64,000 bases of DNA, taken from Ostrinia nubilalis. Its lineage: Eukaryota; Arthropoda; Insecta; Lepidoptera; Crambidae. Both the position numbers and the translations under genes were made by a program. The DNA is taken from NCBI RefSeq assembly GCF_963855985.1, contig NC_087118.1, positions 6,386,001 to 6,450,000 on the forward strand, given 5' to 3'. The first letter of the stretch is position 1. The number at the start of each line of letters is the position of its first letter. Positions 33,077 to 44,209 of the stretch are shown one piece after another. A model generated the notes under the pieces. That model ran no database searches. It saw nothing but the letters and a program-made list of their open reading frames with translations, and was not told the DNA's origin.

Positions 33077-34354
33077 TTCGATCCTAGAATGGTCACACGT
33101 TCCTACAACATGACGCGGTACGCGAATATTATGTAAATAAGTTAATGCTTCAATAAACTTTTCCCAGTTCCTTAAAATATTAATAGGTACTTCATCGTCC
33201 CAATCAAGTTTACATAACCATAACTGTTGTAATATCATTTTGCCAATAATTATAAACGGGCTTAACAAACCGAGAGGGTCATAAATCTGTGAAACAATTG
33301 ATAGAATTTGTCGTTTACTAACATTATTACATTCAAAATTGACCTTTGATGTGAAATGAAATTCGTCGCTTTTGTTAAACCAACCTAAACCAAGAGTATT
33401 ACTGGAATAATTTTCATCTAAAGAAAAATTTTTGGAATTATCAAAAGTTATGTTATTATTCAAAATATTTTCAGGCGAATTAAATGTCCATTTCCTTAAG
33501 GGAAAACAACCAGATAGACAAGTTTCAGATACACCCTTACATATGTGTGATAACTTCTCAATACAATCTGAACCAGTTATAAGGTCATCTACATAAAAAT
33601 CTGTTAATATTGTACGTGAAATGTCTTCGTCCGTACAGTCAAAGCCTAGTTGTTTAATGCAACGATTGCTCAAGTACGGTGCAGACGCCGTACCGTATGT
33701 TACAGTATTAAGCCGGTACACACTGATAGGCTGTGATGGATTTTCTCGCCATAATATTAACTGTAAATCTCTTTGATTTTCATGAATTAATATTTGCCTG
33801 AACATTTTCTCGATATCCGCGCAAGCGACAAATTTATATTGACGAAAACGCAAAATTATAGAAAACAATTCGTTTTGCAATGCAGGCCCTGGCATTTGGA
33901 CATCATTTAAAGATTTGCCAGTTGATGTTTTTTGGCTTGCATTGAAAACTACTCTTAGTTTTGTAGTAGTACTTTGCTCTCGTAAGACACCGTGATGCGG
34001 TAGAAAATAATGAGGTGAAGTGTAGTTTTCAATACGTGTCATGTGACCTAGGTCTAAGTACTCTTGCATAAAATCACTATACATTTTTTTATACTCTTGA
34101 GACCGTTCTAACCTGCGTTCTAATGACAAAAATCTATTTTTTGCAATGTCGTAACTATTACCTAATTCATCAAGTACTAATTCATTTCGTACTGGAATGC
34201 GAACTGAAAAACGACCATCAACTGCACGTTTTGTAGTTTCAGTAAACAGCTGTTCACAATGGCGTTCTTCCTCTGTAAGATATGGTTTATGTCTATAATT
34301 TTCTTCTAATTCCCAAAATTTACGTAACTGCTCATCTAATTGTAAAGATTGCAA
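33077..34354 (-). pseudogene. BEL/Pao reverse transcriptase
   Basis: About 425 open codons. The N-terminal part has the BEL pattern RFSVRIPVRNE, RLERSQEYKKMYSDFMQEYLDLGHM and YFLPHHGVL. The catalytic blocks are KLRVVFNAS, FVACADIEKMFRQI and FYVDDLITG, followed by the thumb (RKWTFNSPENIL) and the A17-type LGLGWF and YDPLGLLSPF blocks. It runs into the Helitron array at 33076. An in-frame TAA at 34394-34396 separates it from protease. Confidence 0.9.
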
Positions 34355-34393
34355 ATGATGACATTGTATTTTGTTATTTATTGATTTTGAATT

Positions 34394-34900
34394 TTAAACA
34401 ATGCCTGAAATAATCCAACCTAGCGTAGTGTTTTGTAGGTAAGGACCTGCCGGTAAACGCATTTTCCCTTCTATCAACAATTCCCAAAACACGTCAGCCC
34501 CGATCAATAAGTCAATTTTTGACGGTAAATAAAATAACGAATCGGCTAACTGAATATTATTCGGAATGTCTAAAGAGTTATAATGTAATGGAACTGTTGG
34601 TAAATTTGAAGTTATATGTTTCAAAACTATACATTTACAGCGAGTATTATAATCACCGTTTGATGACCTGACCTTAATTTCGCACAACTCTGTTGACTGA
34701 GTGTGTGAATGCCCTATTCCTGTGATATGATATGTGGACTGTATCGAATCGACTTTTAATTTTTTACATAAATTTTCTGTAATTAAACAGTGTTGACTGC
34801 CGCTATCTAACAAAGCGCGAGCCTTATGATATACATTGTCATTACCTGCTATCTCCACTAAAGCTGTGGATAATAAAACAGTTTCTGACGCCTGCGTCAC
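34394..34900 (-). pseudogene. BEL/Pao protease
   Basis: It contains the retropepsin-type ARALLDSGSQHCLI motif near residue 28 and the DLLIGADVF block near residue 128, the layout of the BEL aspartic protease (DUF1758-like). The upstream gag frame overlaps it in another phase near 34890, which points to a frameshift or a programmed shift. The end GWIISGIV meets a TAA, and the same frame continues into reverse transcriptase. Confidence 0.85.
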
Positions 34901-35420
34901 CCTGCGTATACAAACTATTGTTCGAATTCTCGTTTCGTGTCGGTTCGGCTGTATGTAACACTGCCGACGAGTGCAGTACGGGGTTCGAATCCGGTTGGCA
35001 CTCCACGACTGATACTAATGCGTTTTCTACTTTATCATTATTGTTACTGTACAATAAACTGTTGTGTTTTCTACTGCACTGTTTACACGGACCAAAATAA
35101 CAATCTGAAGCGAAATGTCCAGCTCGTAAACAATTAACACATAACCTTTTATTATTAACGAATTCTAATCTCTCTTTAACGTTTAAATCCAAAAACTTAG
35201 TACAAGAATAAAGCGAATGATTTCCGCTGCATAATGAGCATGTGCGGGTACTTTTGGAATTCACATTATTTTTTGTTGAAGCGAAAATATGTGATTTTTG
35301 TTGCGATTGTTGTTGAGGTTTTTTATTGTTATCAAAAGGGACTTTACTATTAGAAAATGATGAAGAATTATGCGCTTTAATCATTTCTAAAGTGTCTGCC
35401 TTATTTTTCAAGAATGTAAT
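34842..35420 (-). pseudogene. BEL/Pao Gag, zinc-knuckle part
   Basis: It opens with TFLKNKADTLEMIKAHN right after the LINE 3' tail. A typical pair of Cys/His knuckles follows: CSLCSGNHSLYSCTKF and CVNCLRAGHFASDCYFGPCKQCSRKHN. The second half is Asn/Ser-rich. It is the direct continuation of the Gag at 40481-41405 after removing the LINE. Confidence 0.88.
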
Positions 35421-35445
35421 CAAATCAAATCAAATCAAATCAAAA

Positions 35446-36018
35446 TCTTTATTTACTCACACAGACATTGAAAACATACATGAGATAATTATGATTATGA
35501 TGTTTAATATCAGTGTGAGTCTGATGCCAATGCTAGGTATCGAATACCTGTGTTACAGGACATCAGGCTCCCACCGCCTCGAACCTTACAGCACTTAGAC
35601 AAGGCTATGAGCTAAGTGTAAGAACAACATCCATGTGGACAAAGATTTAACAAAAAAAAGAAAATAAGTAAAACATAATTTACAGAATAAAATTAAGAAG
35701 ATACAATACGATACAGAAAAAAACAATGTACCTAGTGCACAATAAGAGTGTATGTGTATCTAGGCACAAGTGTGTGATATGAATGAGTGTGTGTGGATGA
35801 GAGGGTGAGCCCACTTCTAATCAGACGCTCCGAGACGGAAGGCCGCCGCCCGTCCGCAGGACCATACATGGAAAGTTGTATGATAATAGCGTTGGTATAA
35901 AATTGTCATGGCACCTAACGACAGCAAGTGTGTAAGCCCGCGCACGCACGAAGACCGCCCAGCCCAAAAACGTCAAATCAGAGAGAGCTCTAAGTCCATA
36001 GGTGTGTTTTAGATGTAC
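35446..36018 (-). other. LINE 3' untranslated region
   Basis: 570 non-coding bases between the ORF2 stop and the TGATT tail, with a GTAAATAAAG just before the tail. Confidence 0.7.
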
Positions 36019-38943
36019 TTATTTAATTAGTTTTTCGGTTTGATCGTAGTTACGATTCAAAAGCCACTCCGTGATAGTTCTCTTAACCCCACGTTTTAGT
36101 AGCGGGTAAATATTGAGCAAAGCATTAAGTTTATTGTACAAACGATCGCTTCGGAAACAGAAGAATCTGTGGGCAAATATTGTTTTAAACTGTGTTTTGG
36201 TGCAGGCTATATTTTTTCTGCGTCTAATTTGACTAAGCTGTGGGTCATATGAGAGCATAGAATGCTTGCGCAGAACCACTGCTAGTATGAAAAGCTGCCG
36301 AACAGTTAACACCCTCCAGTGTCTGTATACATCAATTGTGGGGTGCAAACGCGGAAGGAATGCACTGACTTTCAGTACCGCTCTTTGTGCTCTTTCAACT
36401 CTTATGAGGTGAGTCTTGGCAGCACCACCCCATGTAGTGATGCAGTAACCCAGGAGAGATTGACACAGGGAGAAATAAACTGTTCTTAAGAAGGACTGAT
36501 CAGAAATGTGGCGTAGAGTTTTGAATACAAAGATCAGCTTCCTTACTCTAGCAGCCAAAAGATCCAGATGAGGTTGAAAGTTAAGGTGGCAGTCGATCAT
36601 GATGCCCAGGTATTTAATTGTGTCAGTTCGGGTTAACTTAGGGCAATGGCAGTTAGACTTAGTCACACATGAGCTAGAATGTGACACAAGCGAATGTCCA
36701 GTGGAAAGGCCTCTCTTAGAAATGGCAAAGGTAATATATTTAGTTTTACTTACGTTAAGTGATAGCAAATTAGAAGCCAACCAATCTGTAACCATATTCA
36801 ACCCATCCTGAGCATGGTGGAAAGCCAACTCCCATGTATCAGCATGGAACAGCAGGGCAGTGTCGTCAGCAAAAGCCACCATCGTTCCATTTATCATTCT
36901 TGACTGTAGAAGGTCATTTATGTAAATGAGAAATAGCGTAGGGCCAAGGACACTGCCCTGCGGCACACCGATTGTCACCGGCAATTCATCACTGATCCAC
37001 TCACCAATTTTTACGGCTTGAGAGCGATTAGCGAGATAATTCGCGAAAAGTTGTAGTGTCAGTCCGCGTATACCCAACCTCTCCATTTTTTTCAAGAGAA
37101 TTGTGACAGAGACCGTGTCAAATGCCTTAGCCAAATCCAGAAACACACCAATCACCTTCCTCCCCCCGTCCAAATCTCTGGCTATGAAATCGGAAAGCGC
37201 AAGGGCAGCGTCGTCGGTTGACTTCCCCGAACGAAAACCAAACTGAAGAGACGATAGTATATTGTGTTTGTCAAGGAAACCAACTAGGCGCTTGTTTAGT
37301 AGTCGTTCCAGGATCTTAGACAGGACGGGGAGCAGCGATATGGGCCTATAGTTGTTGACACAGTCTCTGTCACCACCCTTATAGACAGGGGTAATGAGAG
37401 ACTTCTTGTAGTTATCAGGGAATACTCCAGTCCCCATGCATAAGTTACATATGTATGTTATTGGTGGAATTAGCAGCTTACTATACTGTTTGAGCAGCTG
37501 GCCAGATATCAGATCAATGCCCACAGCACAACCATCTTTTAGGCTCATAACAAGATTAGCGACTTCAGTCATATCAGTGGGCTCAAGGACAAGTGAATCT
37601 GGGAGAGGCAAAAGCGAACCAGTGGGGCTAGGAGTGGCAGGATTATTAGTTATTTTGGCAGCAAGGCTTTTTCCAATGTTAGTGAAGAAGTCATTCACGC
37701 TATTCACACCAACTTGCGGATCAACATGAGCAACTAAGTCCATGGACGTGGTTTTTGATTTTTTGTAGTGAGTTGTATTTCTTACAGCCTCCCACAGTTT
37801 CCTGCTATTATTACATGCGTTTGTAATTTGTTGTCTGTCATATGCGCGCCTAACCTTTTTGAGTAATGAGTTGCAAAAATTCCGATAACGCTTATAAGTA
37901 ATCCTGAGGTCATCGTCCTCTGGATTATTACTCGACTTTATGTGTAATTTGTCCCTGTGACGCATGCATCTAAGAAGCCCAGGAGTAATCCAGGGCTTGT
38001 TGATCCTTTTCCTCCCAGCAATATTAATAACTCTAGTACTACGTTTAATTACATCAGATAGACTATCAGTCAAGAAACTAGAGGCCTCATTAGCGTCTTG
38101 CATGTCATATAGCGGTGTAAAGTCAATACCATCAATCAGCATATCCAATTTACTTTGGTCGAGAATATGTCTTGTCTTAACAGGGGGGAGTGGGTCATTA
38201 TTTGTGTCCAAGAGAACAGCGACGCTACTATGATCAGTGATAGAGGAGTTCATGATCAAGCACCTAAAGACTTTATTTGATTTGATCATAACATGATCAA
38301 GACAGGAACGTTCGTGCGTAGGGACGTTATGTCCAGCATGTATGTTGAATTCAGCAAGTAGGTTTAGGTAGTCCCAAGAGCGAAGGTCATTGGTATTTTG
38401 GACAATATTAATGTTAATATCACCGACCAGTATAATATTCTCAAAGTGTTTCAGTTTATTCAGAAGTGAATTTAATGATGAGTTAAAGATCGCAGGTTCC
38501 TTATATCCAGGTGGTCGATAGATTGCAACAATTGCAGTAGATTTATTTAGTTTAACCACTAGACAATTTGCATGTTCAAACTGGGGTTCCTCAATAGATG
38601 GGCAAAAATCATTTTTGTAGTATATAACCACTCCCTCGTTTTGTGTCTTGTTGTTATTAGTAGTGGCATACAAATAGTCTTTTAATTCAGGAATGTACCT
38701 GGCAGACGGAAGCCAACATTCTGTTAATATTAAGAAGTCCCAAGACACATTTATTCTCGCAAGTAGGGTGTTGAAATTATCAAAGTTGCAATTTAAGCTT
38801 CTAATATTTTGTGTTAGAATTTTTAATGAATTGTGAGTTGGATTCATAAAACTTTGGCATTGTTCTGGATCGCAAATAGATTGACAAGTGTATTTGTATG
38901 AGTCCAAGTGAATATTTAATTGATGTGAATTAAGCTGAGTCAT
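36019..38943 (-). CDS. LINE ORF2: endonuclease and reverse transcriptase, 974 aa
   Basis: Starts at an ATG and is open to the stop. Residues about 38-260 form the APE-type endonuclease (LTQNIRS, LTECWLP with the catalytic Glu, VVIYYK, AIYRPPG, LVGDININ, SCLDHVMI and the final TDHSSV). Reverse transcriptase lies at about 470-780 (NYRPISLLPVLSKILERLL, QFGFRSGKSTDDA, catalytic LDLAKAFD, GVPQGSVLGPTLFLIYIND, catalytic FADDTALLF). A Cys-His cluster (CVTKSNCHCPK) follows the palm, and a long C-terminal region comes after. It nicks target DNA and copies its RNA there. No lesion is seen. Confidence 0.93.
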   Translation of the reverse strand: MTQLNSHQLNIHLDSYKYTCQSICDPEQCQSFMNPTHNSLKILTQNIRSLNCNFDNFNTLLARINVSWDFLILTECWLPSARYIPELKDYLYATTNNNKTQNEGVVIYYKNDFCPSIEEPQFEHANCLVVKLNKSTAIVAIYRPPGYKEPAIFNSSLNSLLNKLKHFENIILVGDININIVQNTNDLRSWDYLNLLAEFNIHAGHNVPTHERSCLDHVMIKSNKVFRCLIMNSSITDHSSVAVLLDTNNDPLPPVKTRHILDQSKLDMLIDGIDFTPLYDMQDANEASSFLTDSLSDVIKRSTRVINIAGRKRINKPWITPGLLRCMRHRDKLHIKSSNNPEDDDLRITYKRYRNFCNSLLKKVRRAYDRQQITNACNNSRKLWEAVRNTTHYKKSKTTSMDLVAHVDPQVGVNSVNDFFTNIGKSLAAKITNNPATPSPTGSLLPLPDSLVLEPTDMTEVANLVMSLKDGCAVGIDLISGQLLKQYSKLLIPPITYICNLCMGTGVFPDNYKKSLITPVYKGGDRDCVNNYRPISLLPVLSKILERLLNKRLVGFLDKHNILSSLQFGFRSGKSTDDAALALSDFIARDLDGGRKVIGVFLDLAKAFDTVSVTILLKKMERLGIRGLTLQLFANYLANRSQAVKIGEWISDELPVTIGVPQGSVLGPTLFLIYINDLLQSRMINGTMVAFADDTALLFHADTWELAFHHAQDGLNMVTDWLASNLLSLNVSKTKYITFAISKRGLSTGHSLVSHSSSCVTKSNCHCPKLTRTDTIKYLGIMIDCHLNFQPHLDLLAARVRKLIFVFKTLRHISDQSFLRTVYFSLCQSLLGYCITTWGGAAKTHLIRVERAQRAVLKVSAFLPRLHPTIDVYRHWRVLTVRQLFILAVVLRKHSMLSYDPQLSQIRRRKNIACTKTQFKTIFAHRFFCFRSDRLYNKLNALLNIYPLLKRGVKRTITEWLLNRNYDQTEKLIK

Positions 38944-39053
38944 CTATATATAATGAGACAAAGGAACAGTAAATTAAATGTATAATATGTGATCTGATAA
39001 TGTAGTCGTGAAGTTAGTAAGTAAGTAGGTATAATAATAATAGCAAAATTAGA

Positions 39054-39953
39054 TCACTCAATCAATGTCTCGAGGTCACTTTCACAGGTTAGTCGCCGCG
39101 GCGGATCCTCTTCAGTTTTCTTGACAAATACCTTCCCGTATGAAGTCCAGGCAGCCAGAAGATTCTTGCTCTTGACTCGCTCCCTGGCCAGGTAGAATAA
39201 ACGCCTGTTCTTAGACGTAAGGAAGTCCGAGATGTAAATAGTTCTCGCTGGACCAGGTAGGCCAAGAGTTGAGGTGTTCAGTGAAGCCTCCCTACTATCG
39301 CGTTTATTTTTATTATAATTACGTAGGCTTGAAATAACGCTGTCCCTTCTGTTAGTTGTGGTAAAGTCTGCAACAATAGCGCTAGACCTGGATCTATAGA
39401 TGTGTCGTATTTCAAGGTCCTGGAGCTCAGATGATGATCCCACAGTCGAGCAGATGTTTTTCACAGTCTCGGTTAACGCTTGTTTATTCTCGTTTTCAGC
39501 AATGGGAATGTTCCTAATCTCGATCGAGGTAGATCTGGCGTCCCTCTCCAACGAATCTAATTTATTCTCTAACACTTGAATTTGTGTCTTGTAATTTAAG
39601 TTGTCTTTTTCAAGTGTATTTACTTTAGTCAGCAAGGTATCGTATTGAGCTGACATCAACTCCATAGATGATTTAATCTGCGTATTCTGCTCGATTAGAG
39701 TCGTGAGAGCACAAGTTAGGTCATCAAATTTCTTTTCTTGAAATGACTGCAGTTCGTCCAATCTATGTGAGAAGGACGTGTCCGAGTGTCCGGGTGATTC
39801 CAATATTTTGCGCTTTAATCTTCTAGTAATATGTTGCAAACTGTCCTGCTCCTCAAATTCAGGGTCTTTATTGATAAGTGGGTCGGAGCCGTAGTGTTTA
39901 GGACTTAGATTTTTCTGCTTAGATAGCGGCGGGGAGCGCTGCGTACGAGGCAT
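39054..39953 (-). CDS. LINE ORF1: coiled-coil RNA-binding protein, 299 aa
   Basis: I take the ATG at 39951-39953 (MPRTQRSPPLSK), since upstream codons come from the CTTT repeat. It has a basic N-terminus, then a coiled coil of heptads over about residues 65-150 (LTTLIEQNTQIKSS, LEKDNLNYKTQIQVLENKL). A domain resembling the RNA-recognition fold of LINE ORF1 proteins follows (IEIRNIP, AIVADFTT, TIYISDFLTSKNRRLFYLAR). Such proteins form trimers and bind the LINE RNA. ORF2 starts 110 bases downstream. Confidence 0.85.
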   Translation of the reverse strand: MPRTQRSPPLSKQKNLSPKHYGSDPLINKDPEFEEQDSLQHITRRLKRKILESPGHSDTSFSHRLDELQSFQEKKFDDLTCALTTLIEQNTQIKSSMELMSAQYDTLLTKVNTLEKDNLNYKTQIQVLENKLDSLERDARSTSIEIRNIPIAENENKQALTETVKNICSTVGSSSELQDLEIRHIYRSRSSAIVADFTTTNRRDSVISSLRNYNKNKRDSREASLNTSTLGLPGPARTIYISDFLTSKNRRLFYLARERVKSKNLLAAWTSYGKVFVKKTEEDPPRRLTCESDLETLIE

Positions 39954-39955
39954 AT

Positions 39956-39986
<31 letters not shown>

Positions 39987-40143
39987 CATTTATTACAGTG
40001 GACATCACACAAATACAGGCAATTACATAGACATGACAGTGGCACATAATAATAAAAGAAGAAAAAATAAAAACAAGAGTAAACTGAGCAGTGCCACCCA
40101 TTCACCAACAAGATGCCCACTGCAAACTGCATATCTATCGCCG
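39954..40143 (-). repeat. Retroelement-tail-like block just before ORF1
   Basis: On the minus strand it reads GGGTGGCACTGCTCAGTTTAC, TGTGATGTCCACTG, AATAAATGTATC and then CTTTCTTTCTTTC, two bases before the ORF1 ATG. The same blocks in the same order end the LINE copy at 10816-11073. So another element's 3' tail forms part of this LINE's leader. Confidence 0.75.
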
Positions 40144-40477
40144 TAGCAAATAAATCAGTAAAGTAGGCCTAAATGATGATCGATGCCGACGGTGAATGCA
40201 CGGCGATCGGGGGCAGGGCCTGCGTAGGCGCAACACAGCGGGAGTGACTGGGCGGAGCGAGTTACTAGCGCGCAAGACAGAAATATTGCTATCACTGTCA
40301 GACAACGGTACTCACGCGCTGTTGCATTCACTCGCGCCGTATGGGTACCTCTCGCCACAGCTGTGCTCCTGGTATCACTCGCGAAATTGTTTGAGTATTT
40401 ACAAAACGTTATTATAGAATAAACAATAAATGTTGCTGGACACACGACCGTTCTCAGCGGCAGTCCGAGGCGATACG
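40144..40477 (-). promoter_or_regulatory. LINE 5' untranslated region
   Basis: About 330 bases from the insertion point, GC-richer than the surroundings and without long open frames. An internal promoter would be expected here, as in other LINEs, but I can point to no specific motif. Confidence 0.5.
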
Positions 40478-40480
40478 AAT

Positions 40481-41405
40481 GAGATCGTCTAACTTATGCG
40501 TTTTTGATGCTGCGTAAATAAATTATTTTTATGTTCCTCCCACTCTTTCTCAACTACTGCGTCTAATTTGGAGGTAATGATATAAATAATAAGTGTATCC
40601 CAATATTCTACAGGTTCCCCGAGTGTCTTTAAGGCGCGTAAATTCTTTGAAACTATATATAAACAATTAATTTCCTTAAATGAAATGAAGTCTCTTTATT
40701 TAGATTTTGAATGGTAAATAAAGACTTCACATGATTATGTACCAGCAACTTGACGTTATTATACCTCTCATTGAGCAAATCCCAAGCTATTGTGTAGTTT
40801 TCTGATGTGCATTCTATTGATTTAATAACTTGAGCTGCCTGACTAGTTAGCGATGTACGCAAATAATGGAATTTACGAATGTCATCAAGCTGGGTGGAGT
40901 TGTGAATCATAGAAAGGTAGGTATCCCTGAACTCTAACCAATTTTCAAACGACCCGTCAAAGGAGGATAGTGAAATAGTAGGAAGCTTAATATTTATCGA
41001 AGCTTCACACCTAGAACTAGCACTAGATGAATCAGAAAGGCTAAAACGTTTTATTAAACTTTCTGCTTCTGCCATGGTTTCGTAATAAATATTTTCAAAT
41101 GATTCACGATGTTCTAACTGAATTGCAGTTTCACTATCTAACACCATGAGCATTTCGATGGAGCTTTGAATGCTATTAAATTCACTAAATAATGATTTGG
41201 CTAATTCACTACGCAATTTTAATTCGGTTAATTGTTTATCGCTAGGACGAGAGTGGCTATGAAAAGAATTTACAAATTTTACGAATAACGTCAGTCTACC
41301 CTTGATTGAACCGCGTTTTTTATTTAATTCTCTAATTACAGTATCATCAGAATCTACGCACAAATTAGGAGATTTACAACGAACAGTTACGTTTTCAACA
41401 CTCAT
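40481..41405 (-). pseudogene. BEL/Pao Gag, N-terminal and capsid part
   Basis: Starts at ATG 41405 and reads 250 codons with the BEL capsid pattern (LPTISLSSFDGSFENWLEFRDTYLSMIHN, DIRKFHYLRTSLTSQAAQVIKSIE, ENYTIAWDLLNERYNN). A frameshift near 40650 moves it to another frame, which carries SKNLRALKTLGEPVEYWDTLIIYIITSKLD. A second one near 40525 leads to KTHKLDDLI at the LINE insertion. The LTR and primer site are 200 bases upstream. Confidence 0.88.
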
Positions 41406-41591
41406 TTTGACGATTTATAAAAGTGGGTACTCACCAAATTCCTGTAAACTGCGTACGTGACTCGTGAGGAAGCACAACACGGTACCTAGAGGAACAAGCA
41501 CAGCTTTAGTAAAATTGAAATGGGATAAGATGGGGGAAAAAAGGAACGATTTGGCCAGACCCTTTGCTGATCCCTCGATGTGATGATGGAT

Positions 41592-41610
41592 GATCCGGCT
41601 TGAAGGACCA
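41592..41610 (-). promoter_or_regulatory. BEL primer-binding site, tRNA-Tyr-like
   Basis: On the minus strand TGGTCCTTCAAGCCGGAT follows the 5' LTR by one base. It is complementary, with one mismatch, to the 3' end of animal tyrosine tRNA (…ATCCGGCTCGAAGGACCA, general knowledge). Confidence 0.65.
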
Positions 41611-41611
41611 A

Positions 41612-41958
41612 TGTTTGCGTGTTCAGAGTGTGTTCCTAGGCTTCTAATTTCTAGCTATTGTCTGTGACTCCTAATCTTCTTGTGTGTATGGATCAACACG
41701 GGTAAATCAGGCGACTTTGAAGATATACTGGGATTTATTACTTTACAATAAAGCGTTTACAATATTTCAGTTTAAAGTTCAAATGAGAATGAGAGACGTT
41801 AAGCGTCCGTGCAATCGTTTTTATAGGTGTGCTTCAGCGCCATCTGTTGTGGTTTCTTGACATCGCGTGACGTAATCGATGCGGTGCTCGGTGATAGTAT
41901 TGCCATTGATCTTTGGTTGGAGCTTCTCACGCGCTCCAATAGATGGCTCTTCTTAACA
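41612..41958 (-). repeat. 5' LTR of the BEL element
   Basis: 347 bp, nearly identical with 26532-26878. Followed on the right by GGTAT, the target duplication in gypsy-A. Confidence 0.93.
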
Positions 41959-43290
41959 GGTATTTAGAAATGGAGTCCACTTTTTCAGGATCAGCGTGTA
42001 GGCCATTAATATCTACAACGTAACCAAGATATTTGAGTTGATGCCTGAAAAACTGGCTCTTCTCAAAGTTTATTGTAAGGTTGGCAAGCTTTAATTTTTC
42101 TAGGACTTTATTTAAAAGTGTGATGTGTTGGCTGAAAGTTTCAGATACGATTATTATGTCATCCACGTACACAAACACTTTGTGTTCGAATTCTGGTCCA
42201 TAGAACAATAAATCTACCAATCTTTGTTGGGTTGCTGGTGCGTTAGTCAATCCAAAAGGCATAGATTTGAACTGATATGTACCGCGGGATGGAATATAAA
42301 AGGCAGTCTTGCACCTGTCCTCATCGCGTATTAATATTTGCCAAAAACTTTTTGACAGGTCGATACTGCTTAGGTATTTGCAATCTCGTAGATTATCAAG
42401 TATTTCTGTTATGTATGGTAAGCTGTAGGCGTCTTTTTTTGTAACCGAGTTTAGTTTTCGGCTGTCTAGACAGAATCGTAGTTCACCGTTCTTTTTAGGG
42501 GTTAGAAGAACTGGTGACGACCACGGACTCTCACATGGTTCGACAACGTCGTCCTTAAGCATCTCATCTAGTTGGGAAACCAAGATGCGCTGCTTTTCAG
42601 GGGACATACGGTAGTAACGTTGGCGAATGGGGGCAGCATCCCCGGTATCAATCGGATGTACGATTAATGAGGTTCGACCTAAACCTCTTTTTTCGTATGA
42701 CATATCATAGAATTGTGATATTAAGTTGTCTGCAGTACGCTTTTGAATAGCTGATAGTTTATCATACGAATATAAGGCCGGCTCTAAGGAGTTGGTAGTA
42801 AATTGGGTAGCAGAGGTAGCAGATTCAGAGTCTTTGAGAAAACTTACGGCATCAAGGTGTTTTGGAAAGAGACCAAACGTCCGCCAGAAGTCCATCCCTA
42901 AAATAAGTGGATTTTTAATATCAGGAACAACATATACGTTCAAATAATGAATTTGTCTCTGGAATTGAATAGGTAGGTTAATGACTCCTATTGAATTTAG
43001 TTTTTCGCCACCAGCAGACACGAAGTGGGCATTATTAGTCTCCAGAAGTTGGAATCCCAAGCTCAAAAGACTTTCATGAGATCCATTACCTAAAATTGTG
43101 ACACATGAGCCTGTGTCTAGGAGTCCAGTAAAAGTTTTACCGAGTATTTCTACAGACACATAAGGACGAGTAGTATCTAAGTTCGATTCGTTTTTATCGA
43201 TTGAAGCGACAGAATTGAAAGCAAAACATTTTTTTATAAAGTTTAACCACTCCTTCCATTCTTTGTATTGGTCACTCCAACCGACTGTAT
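41959..43290 (-). CDS. Gypsy-A protease and reverse transcriptase
   Basis: The open frame begins upstream of 43159 (WKEWLNFIKKCF… precedes the protease) in another phase than gag. The protease has LLDTGSCVTILG and PLILGMDFW. Reverse transcriptase follows with RQRYYRMSPEKQ, LDEMLKDDVVEPCESPWSSPVLL, FCLDSRKLN, catalytic LSSIDLSKSFWQI, MPFGLTNAPATQQ, catalytic VFVYVDDIIIV and YLGYVVDINGLHADPEK. It ends at KYL, where BEL inserted, and resumes at 26531. No stop is seen in this stretch. Confidence 0.92.
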
Positions 43291-44209
43291 TTAGTTTTTT
43301 GGCTGATCATTTTTATTTTCACGTAAGTGACAGCTCGGGCATTCGGGGTAACGTACACCCTTCTTTCCGCATTTAAAACATATTAAGAAGCGCGGTTGTT
43401 TGCAATTAGAAAGTGAGTGAGAATCTGATCTGCATCTAGGACAATAGATGTGTCTATATTGAGTTCGTTGAACAACAGCGACCTCATTATCGGATGTTTC
43501 ACAGAGATCTACAGCATTTATTTTATTATTATTGTTGGTAAAACCTTTGTAAGTATTAAATGAGTTTGAGTTAGTTTGTTTGTTTTGATTATAATTATTT
43601 CTATATTTATCGTTATTTTTAGCATTATTTGTGTAAGTTGGTTTATAAGCAAATTCAGGGGCAAGTGTATTACTAGTTATGCGAGGAGGTTCCTGAAATT
43701 GGGTGAATCTTGATTGAATATTTTCGTAATGACGGCAGACAGTCTTGAGTTCCTCAATAGATCCAATGCTAGGAGAAGCAGCTAAGGTGTTAGCGTAACA
43801 TGGGCGTATGTTATGCATGAGTATCTCTAATTTATCGTCATCGGACATTGGTTTGCTCAATCGCGAAAACATCCCATGCATGATTGACAAGTAGACTGTG
43901 ATGTTTTCTTGTTCGCCCTGAGTACGAGAGCGAATTTCATCAGCAAGGCGGTAGTCGTAGTCCTTGCTGCTGAAATCTTCCTTGAGTAGCATACATAGCT
44001 CATCCCATGACTTAACCCTATCTTTATTGTATCTATACCAATGAAGTGCGTCATCGACGAAAATTTCATATGAAAAAGACAGTATTTTGTCAAAGGAGAT
44101 CCCTCTTGATTGAACAAATTCATTGACTTTTTGTATAAAAGAATGAACGCAGGTTTGACCTGAAAATCTAAGTTTATGGATATCATTCGATATGCTGCGG
44201 TCGCATGTG
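43291..44209 (-). pseudogene. Gypsy-A Gag, capsid and zinc-knuckle part
   Basis: It starts in the middle of Gag at the long-TIR insertion. The capsid-like region (FSGQTCVHSFIQKVNEFVQSRG, DDALHWYRYNKDRVKSW, LLKEDFSSKDYDYRLADEI) precedes an Asn-rich stretch and two Cys clusters (YCPRCRSDSHSLSNC, CFKCGKKGVRYPECPSC), in which the usual His is changed in the second. It ends in a normal stop at 43291. Confidence 0.88.

Larger units (their letters stand above)
35421..40477 (-). mobile_element. Full-length LINE with two open ORFs
   Basis: About 5.06 kb on the minus strand with 5' UTR, ORF1, ORF2, 3' UTR and a repeated TGATT tail (about six units, 35421-35445). It sits inside the BEL gag so that removing it restores the frame (…KLDDLI to TFLKN…). 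The 3-bp ATT repeats at the junction make the target duplication uncertain. Its domains fit the Jockey/CR1 group. It may be recently active. Confidence 0.92.
26532..41958 (-). mobile_element. BEL/Pao retrotransposon with nested insertions
   Basis: Minus-strand element inserted in gypsy-A with target duplication GGTAT (26527-26531 and 41959-41963). The two 347-bp LTRs differ at about three positions by eye. Order: gag (41405-40481, 35420-34842), protease (34900-34394), reverse transcriptase (34354-33077), RNase H (31541-30613), integrase (28079-26929). Inserts: a LINE, a Helitron array and a TIR element. Its own length is about 6.3 kb. Confidence 0.93.

Noticed and set aside
39919..40132. Hydrophobic minus-strand ORFs before LINE ORF1
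   Set aside because: They come from the CTTT/TTC-rich retroelement tail in the leader; ORF1 starts at 39953.
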